This document shows positions 18,401 through 27,400 of a stretch of DNA of 32,356 nt, piece by piece. The position numbers and the translations under genes were made by a program. Source of the DNA: a virus; the IMG/VR virus record IMGVR_UViG_3300012936_000084, positions 1-32,356 of that record. One strand, written 5' to 3'. Position 1 is the first letter of the stretch. Each line of letters begins with the position of its first letter. The notes beneath the pieces were generated by a model, which saw only the letters and a list, made by a program, of their open reading frames with translations, was not told where the DNA came from and searched no databases.

Positions 18401-21400
18401 CAGTAGATGCCACAGAAATTACGATACCACCTCTTGGAATTTGATTCTGATTGACATCCTTTTCAGAAATAATAATATTACTTGTATTATTCTGTGTGAT
18501 TCCAGTAAATGTAACACTAGAAATTCCAGTTGCTAAATCAGAACCAAAGGAATAGTTATTACCAGAATTATTTGGAGTATCTGGTGTTTGGAAGATATCA
18601 TTGATGAATACTAAATTACTTCCTGCTTCTAGACCTAAAGTATTTTCACCCTCTTTCTGTATTGTAAATGTTCTACCAATACCATTAAAACTTAGAGAGA
18701 TATCATCATATATCACATTTCCAGTATAATTTTGCCTTAAATAAACTCTACCATTGAAAGTTGATTTAGGAAGTGATAATGCACTCGCATTTAATCTATC
18801 ATTATTGCCTTTACCATCAGGTGCTTGAGTAAAGTGAATCTTATTACCAACAATGTTATATGCACCTTTAAATATCCTTGCCTCAGAACCATCAGTATGA
18901 GTGGTTGCAGAGGTTCCAACAAACCCTCTTGATACATTGATTAGTGGAACTGTTCCAATACCACTAATTGGACCTGCTGTTGTAGTTCCAAGTCCTACGT
19001 TTTGAATTTCTAAGAATTCATTATCTAGTTTGAGGATATCTCTTGGTTTGATTGACGATATTCCAGATAGTGATAAGAATGAAACTGCAGCTCCAATATT
19101 ACCACCACCATTATTTTCCAAATTAAATGATAGTGGAGTATATGCTAGTGGATACTGTGTTACGCCGTCAATCGTAATTAATGCCTTTTCAAGTTTCTTC
19201 TTCATCTCTAACTTGTGGCGGTTTCCAGATCCACTGTCAGTAAAAGTAAATCCAATTCCGCTACCACCAGCAGTTCCTGATAACTTGAAAGTATCTTTTG
19301 TAAGTCTAATTGCATAGACTCTTGATGGCATAATATCTGTAGTAATACCTGTTGAGAAAGTTTCTCTAATTGTCGATGCTGTAGAAACATTCGACATAGT
19401 TACTGACCAATTTGCATTATCAACATAGTAACTTCTATCATCACCACCAACAATTGTTACAGATGATGTTATAGAATTAATGCCGATAGCAATAACACTT
19501 CCTAATGCAGTATTATCTCCAGAGAAAATACCTGATCCAACTTCTATAATAGAAGTGTTAGCAATACCAGTAATTACTGATGCACCCGCACTTACAACAT
19601 CTCCTTGGAAATATGAATTGAAAGTTTGAATACCAGTAATTGTTGTATTTGCTGCAATACCATCACCAAATAGTAAAGCACCAGATATCAAACCAGTTGA
19701 GTTTGCGATACCTGTAATTGTAGAAAAACCAGTTTCTGGGATATCACCAGTAAATAAAGTTCCGTTTACAATAGTAGTTCCAATACCAACAGGTGTTGCT
19801 GCAATTCCAATTAGAGTTGATGCAGGAGTATAGATCAATTCCTCACCAGTTTCAAAGAAGTGATCATTAATACTGAACACACCAGTTGATTTGTTTAATG
19901 TTGTGGTATTTCCTGGATCAAAAGTTTTTTCATAAATTGGAATCGACTTGTAATTTAGATCAAAATCAGTTTTATCCTTACCAAATAGATTAATAGATCC
20001 GTAGAAAGAATTTTCTATCTTTTCAATTACAGACCCTACTTGGAAGTTTGGTGGAATATTAAATTCATCAATATCGGTATAGATGTGTTGATTGAATGAT
20101 TGTAACGTTACAGTATCACTTGCAAATTCTGCATCTGGGTGGAATTTAACAATAACATTACTTCCATCCATTTCGGATGAGAATGTTCCAATGCCATTGG
20201 AAGTATTTACATTAATGAATGGTGATGCTTGAATAGATGTTCTCGTTTGGTCTGCAATAACCATTAAGTTTTGAATTGCTGTAGTTTCACCAACACCAAT
20301 TTTTATAATTGATTTTTGACTAAACTGAATAACACTATCAAATTCAAATACAGTAGCAATACCAACTGTTTCTTTTAACTGGGAATCAAACTTTGCTGTT
20401 CTTTCTGTTCCTGGAATTTGCCCAGAAACCAAGTAACGATGCGTTCCAACACCAGCAGCAGTAGTTCCTATACCAACTGTTCTTGTTTTAACAACTAAAT
20501 TGTTATTAGTATCATTTTCAAATTGTAATCTGATAACACCACCAGAAACATTTAATCCAAATGTACCAATATTTGCTCCAGAGAATGAACTGGATGGTAA
20601 AGTATCATAATAGAACTCAGATATATGATTATCTTGTCCGTCATGATGAGCAACTACTTCAAAGTAGTTCATTCTATTAGTATCAGTATTCAGAACTTGT
20701 GCAAAAGTATATGTTGTATCAAACTTATCTGATAACGCTTCAAATACATCTGTTGTAAATCCAACTAAACCACTATTATCAGCTGGTCCTAAAACATTAG
20801 TTCTTCCATCTATTCTAGCAAATCCAAATTCAGTAAATCCTGAACCAACATTTGCTGGTGTAAACGATTCTCTATAAACTTTAAGATTGTAATTAAAATT
20901 ATTTGGATCTACAGGATCAAATCTTAAAGTTGGATCTCCACTAGCAGCAAAATCACCTGAGAAATCACCAAGTTTTGTATCAGTGAACAAATCGGTTTTA
21001 TTTAATGTATATGTGTTGTCGTAATCATTTAGTATGATGACTTCACTAAGTTGAGAACTTGTTTTATCCTCATCAGTAACTTGAACTAAGAATTTAGAAT
21101 AAAAATCAGTAATTGGGTATTCAACTGCTTCTACAAAAGGATCTTGATTAAATTCTGCACTAGAGAATCTATTACTAATATCATCAATTTGAAGAACTCT
21201 ATTTGTTCTACATTCAATAAAATCAGCAAGTCTTCTATTTTTAAATATTAGAAATCTGGAGGAATTGCTAGTTGCCTCATAATCTTGAGTAAAATCAAAT
21301 TTGTTTATAGTATCAACTCTTCTTTCTCCAATGAAATCAAGAACAGTAGAAACGAAAGAATCAGTTATACCAATGGAAACAGAAGATTTCGATTCAATTT

Positions 21401-24400
21401 GAGTATCAGAAAAATTCAACATTCCAGTTGGGTGAACATGTCGTGAAACTTGTTCTTGAATTGTTAAAAATTCTTTTGGACTTTTAATGGTATATGAAAG
21501 ATTTTGATAGTAATTATTATCAGGAGTAACCTGCAAAGTATCACTTAATCTACCAACGTTATTTTTCCAACCAAAATTCTTCTTACTTGAGTAATCAACA
21601 GCAAATCTACCTTTGTAATCTTTGATGGATTGAATAGAACCAAAAATACCAGAATTAATTCCTTTAAGAACATCTCCAGGTTTTATCTTATAGTTACCAT
21701 CAACTTTTATTAGATCTTGTTCAACAACTGTAGTCACTAAATCTGTTTCAATACCATTAACAACTAAATTCTCACCAAGGAAGAATAAACCAGGAATGAT
21801 ATTTAATTTAAATACGGGTAAATTTTGCTTTTTAATAACTGAAGTGAAACTTGTTTGTATTGTTACCGGAACTCCCGCATCCGATGTAATGTCACCTATA
21901 TTGTATTTTAAAATTGCTGGATTTGAATTTGTATATTCGGTAACTTTAAAGAACTGATATCCATTATCTTCCGAATTAAATCCACTACCAGAAGATGTTA
22001 CATTACCTAAGGTATCAGTTTGTGTTTGTTTTTCCAATCCTTCAATAAAAACTTCATCACCAACTACAAACGGTGCAGTTGCAAATCCATCAATAGGTGG
22101 AGTGCTCAGTTCCAGTTCAACAATTCCACCACTATAACTCAAAATTCTTTCTACTTGAATACCATTACTGTTTAAAACTGGGAATATTTTATGTTCAACA
22201 GCATCCAATCCATTTGGTTCTGAAATTACATCAACGCCAACGATTGTATTTCCGGTAAAATCAGTTTCTAAAGCATATGATGAAGGATCAACTGCCTCTC
22301 TGGTATACATGTTGACAACAACAAGATTTGGAGCAGAAAGATAGTTTTTACCTCCATCCAGAACATTAACTGATTTTATAATATTTGTTCCAGTGAGTGT
22401 AATTAATTTTGATATATTTGCTTCTGGTCTTAAAGTTTTATCAGATGAATATTCAAAACCTTCATTAACAATTCTAAAATTATTTAATTTGCCAATAGAT
22501 TCTGTTTTTGCTCTAATAATTGCATTAGTTCCAAAACTAGTTGAAGTTCCAGTAGAAAGACCAGAAATTATTGGTAATCTAGAATAATTTGATCCTTTGG
22601 AGATATTGTTAATACCTGCAATAGGTCCAGATGCAGTTTTTGAATTTGTTGTATAAGAAAATTCAGCGGTATTTAATGAAGTATAGGAATTACTTTCTGG
22701 AAGTTTGGTTGGGGATATATTAAAAGTAGTTGACCCTACACCAAATACCTTATATGAATCATTATAGTTACTATCAACATATACAATTTCAGAATAGTCT
22801 ACAACATCAATATCGGGATCTACAGAGATTCCATTCTTTTCAAAAGAATAATATAGTTTAGTTGGAAGACTATCATTATAGGTAATAGTATATGTGGAGG
22901 TTATACCACTTACAGATGATTCAACAACAGAGAATACTGAAGTTGTTCCAGTGGAAACAAACTCATTACTTAAACCTCTGTCATAGAAGAATTTGAATTC
23001 ATAATCAACTAATGAAGAATCTTCAACATTAAATACAATATTATTATTTTTAAATACTTTAATTTGAGGATTTAATAGACTAATTTCCTGATCCGATCCA
23101 CCAGTGCTTCCAATACTTACTAAAACTGGTGGTGATGAGGTGGTATCATTATATGTTTTTGCTAAGTTAAAATTATCATCATCAATTCTGACCACATAAT
23201 ATCCACCTGTTTCTAAACCACTAGCAACTTCGATGGGTGAATCATAAAATATTTTTTGTCCTGTATTATATCCATGATTTTCTAAATTAATAGAATCAGT
23301 GGTAGGATTAACTTTATCCGAACCAAATCCAACACTATTAACTAAAACTGTTTTAAATGTAGAATTATATTTTACATCTACTGAGGATAGAGTTCCAATT
23401 CCAGTAGATTGATTTGGTTTTACTACAAGATCAATAACATCTCCATTTGATAAGTTATGTACGGTTGAAATCGATACTTGTGTTTTTATTTTTTGAACAT
23501 TCGCAGTTATTTCATTAAATTTAGTTGTGAATGCATATTCAAAACTATTATTGGTATTTACATTTGTTGCTGTAAAGAATAAACCGTTTGTGGATGTTGT
23601 CAATCCAACCTCAGTTACAATACCAATGAAATCTTTTCCTTTGTTTATGACATAAACAGTTTGATTTGCTATTGGGAATGTAAGATCAGATGGAGTATTT
23701 CTAGCATTTATGCCAACAAAACCAGTAGGAACACTTAAATCAACTGCTTGATTATTTTTGAACGGATGATTTGGTAAGAAAATTGATTGTGTAGGAACTG
23801 AAACATTTTTAAGAGTATTTCCTACATGATATCCGATAGAATAATCTGTTCCAGTTTGCAATCCAACACCGACTGATTCAAATGGATTGAAGTAAACACT
23901 ACTATTTTTTGTAGATTGAACATCTTCTTCAACACTTATTGGTATAATAAAATGATCGTTCTTTACAGTTACTAAGTCTGAATACGTGTGAGACATTCCA
24001 ATTGAACCTCTCTTAACACGTAATATATTTTCATCACTGAAAACATTTAAAACGCTCAGTGTTTCTGTTGAAATACCAATAGATGATCCCGAACCAATTA
24101 TTGATGGTATAGAAGCAACATATATGTCTGTTGTTACTCCTGTATTTGCTGTTATAAAATCAGTTAATCTCGTTGAGAATGAACTAACTCCAATTGTATG
24201 GGATCCTGTTAATTTATCAACGAACGTTGAAATTCCAGAAATTTGAACAATATCACCATCTAAAAGATTATGGGTATCATTTGTATAGATTTTAACAGTT
24301 TCTGAATCTTTCTTCTCTATTATCGAATTTTCATACTTTAAGTACTCTGTAGATAGATTATCAATTTTTCTACCAAAAACTTTAGATACCTCTGCAGCTG

Positions 24401-27400
24401 CACCACCGCCACCAGTTCCACTATTATTATAAACTAAAGAATTTCCAACTCTATAATTATCACCTGAATTTATAATCTCAAATGAATCAATTGATCCTTT
24501 TGATGCGGATTCTACGATTGTTGTCTGATCAACTGGGGAATTTGATTCAAATAGGAAGTCACTTCCAGAATGTGGTTTTGCAGTTCTATATGGGAAAGTA
24601 TTTCTAACTAATGTAGATTTATTAAAATCAAATGTTTGATCAAGAGATTCACTTGCAACTTGAGATCTATAAGTATCACCAACAAAATATGGGAATGCTG
24701 GATCTAACTTACCAGTACTGGCATTTGTAGATACACCAACAAAGTATGCATAAACACCATTTGGAAATTCTGGGGTTTTTGAATATCTACCATTATGAAT
24801 ATCCAAATCACCACTATCATCAAATTTAAAGTCTTCGATAAAATATCCACTTTCGAATACATTTAAATCTGGACGATTTTTAACACTAGAAGGTGATTCA
24901 ATATATCCAGATACCAAACGTCTCGTTACTGAGTTATCATCATTAGGATCAGAGAATGCATATGGTCCATAAATTGGATTTCCATCATTTGCCCATCCTA
25001 TAACTTTAGAATGCTCATCTTCAGTATTGGAATCTAAGAAAGATGTTCCATCCCTATCAGTCGAATATCCAACAACACCATACGACAAATCATCTTCATA
25101 ATTTACAAGTAATTCATCTGAGAATCTCTTCAAATTATTAACACGAAGATGTCTAACATTTGATTCTAATACAACATTTCTACCAGGTGGTTTGACGTTG
25201 ATAGTTGTATTAGTATCCTTATATCCAGTTCCTTTATTAATAATAATTATATCTTCAATTCTACCATTTTCAACAACTGCTCTAAGTTTTGCACCAACAC
25301 CATCTCCATTGATTTCTAAATCTGGAGCAGCATCATAAAACTTACCTTTATTTTGAACTTCAACTGCAATTATATGACCCCTCTTTACAATTGCTTTTAG
25401 TTGAGCACCTAAACCAGTTTTTGTAACAACTTTAGGATTTCTATGGAAATTTAGAATGTTAGATCCATAATCGGATCCTTCCTCATAAACATAAACGTCA
25501 ACAATTTCACCTCTAACTAAAGGAGTTGTAAAGATTGTGTTTGCAGCACCACTAGTTCCAGGTGCATATTCAGCATTAATGTTTACAACAATTGGAGGAT
25601 ATGAAAATATTTGATACCCTTCACCAGAAGTAGAACCAAAACTTACATAATTTTTTCTTTCATAATTTGTTCTTGCACCACCAACTGCTGTTGCAACTTG
25701 GAATTGAGAATCATTTATTTTTAATATTCTGTATTGTGTTGAACTAGAAAGACCAGAAACGGAACTAGTTTCAAAATTATAATCAACTAAATCACCATCA
25801 TTAAAACCATGATTTTTAAACTCAATAATATTTGTAATCGTAGAGATACCAACTGGTAAAACTCTCAGTTTTCTATTTTTATATCCAGAACCTGGATTTA
25901 TAACTTTAATCTCAGAAACAACTGTTTGCTCATCATATGTTCTGAATATATGAATACCACCTGTGTTTACTGTGGTAAAACCAACAGTATTAATTCCAGA
26001 ATTATAGTCACTAAGATTTTTAAACAAGTAAACAGATCTTGTATTAATAATCTTTGGATAGTATATACCACCACTTACAAGATAATCATTTTGATCTAGG
26101 TTAGATCCGTCAAAAGATCCAATACCAAGAACTGAATTGCCATTAGGATTATAAACGATCCTTTGTCCATCAACTAGATTGTGAAACTTTTCAAATGTTA
26201 ATGTATCGTTTACAACATCAATACCACCTGTAGCGGCAAGACCAACTCTAGATCCATTGAATGGTATATCCCTAAACTGTTTAGATACAACTGATTCTAA
26301 GAGAGCTCCAGTGCCATTACCACCTTCTAATGTTGTTGATAAAACACGATTAATACTGAAGTCTTGTGGATCAACAATAATCTCTTTTACAGATCCATCA
26401 ACTACTACTTGTGCTTTTGCAGTAGTTCCTGATGAAATAACAGGATCAGATACCACAATCTGTGGTGGATTTATGACGTCATAATTTGATCCACCATTCA
26501 ATACTTTAATATTTTCTAGAGGTCCATAGTAAACTCTATCATCAGACTTATAATTTTGTATTTCAACACCATTAATTAACAGACCAACTGGTCCTGCTTC
26601 TGTTTCTGTATTCGTTCCAGACTGTATATTTGGAACTAGTGGTAATTTAATTAGGGATTTTTTGGCTTTTAAATTTCTATTATGATGACTTTTTAACGTA
26701 AATGTGTGATCAGTACTAGTATCAAAAGAAGTATCTTGCAATCCAACATGCTGATCAGTGCCAATAAACGATCTTGCAAGGAACAATCTAATTCTATTAG
26801 TTTTAACTGGATTAGTATCCCTTATAACTTCAACATAGTATGTCCTACCATCTTCCAATCCAACAATATTATCACCATCGGTTTCATAAATTATCTCATC
26901 ACCCGTTATGAAGGGAACATCATTAGTAAATGATAATATTGAATACTTTCCTGTAGTTGGAACAAACCCTTGATATATGTTGTTTAGATTTGATGAAGAT
27001 GTTATAGTAATTGTTGCATTTGAAATATCTTTTGTTATATCATAATTTGGAAGAGAGTTTGATGCAACATATAGATTTGCATCCTTTTCATTATAAGTAT
27101 TTTGAACATTAGATAAGATTGTGGTTGATTCTAACTGAACACCAGAAGAAGATGCATAATCAAATTTCTTACGTATACTTAAATCTTGATTAGAAGAAAC
27201 TGTTATATTTTGATTTATCTTTACTTCTTTTCCAGAAACAGAATTTACTACAGCATCTGAAACTATAATATTTTCAGAATTTCTATCTAGTATATCAACA
27301 TTATCATCTTTTTTAAGACTAGACTTATCTGGAGTTTCAAATAAAGTTACTGTGTTATTTGAGAAACTTTCTATTTCATATCTAGTTCTTGTGTTGTAAA

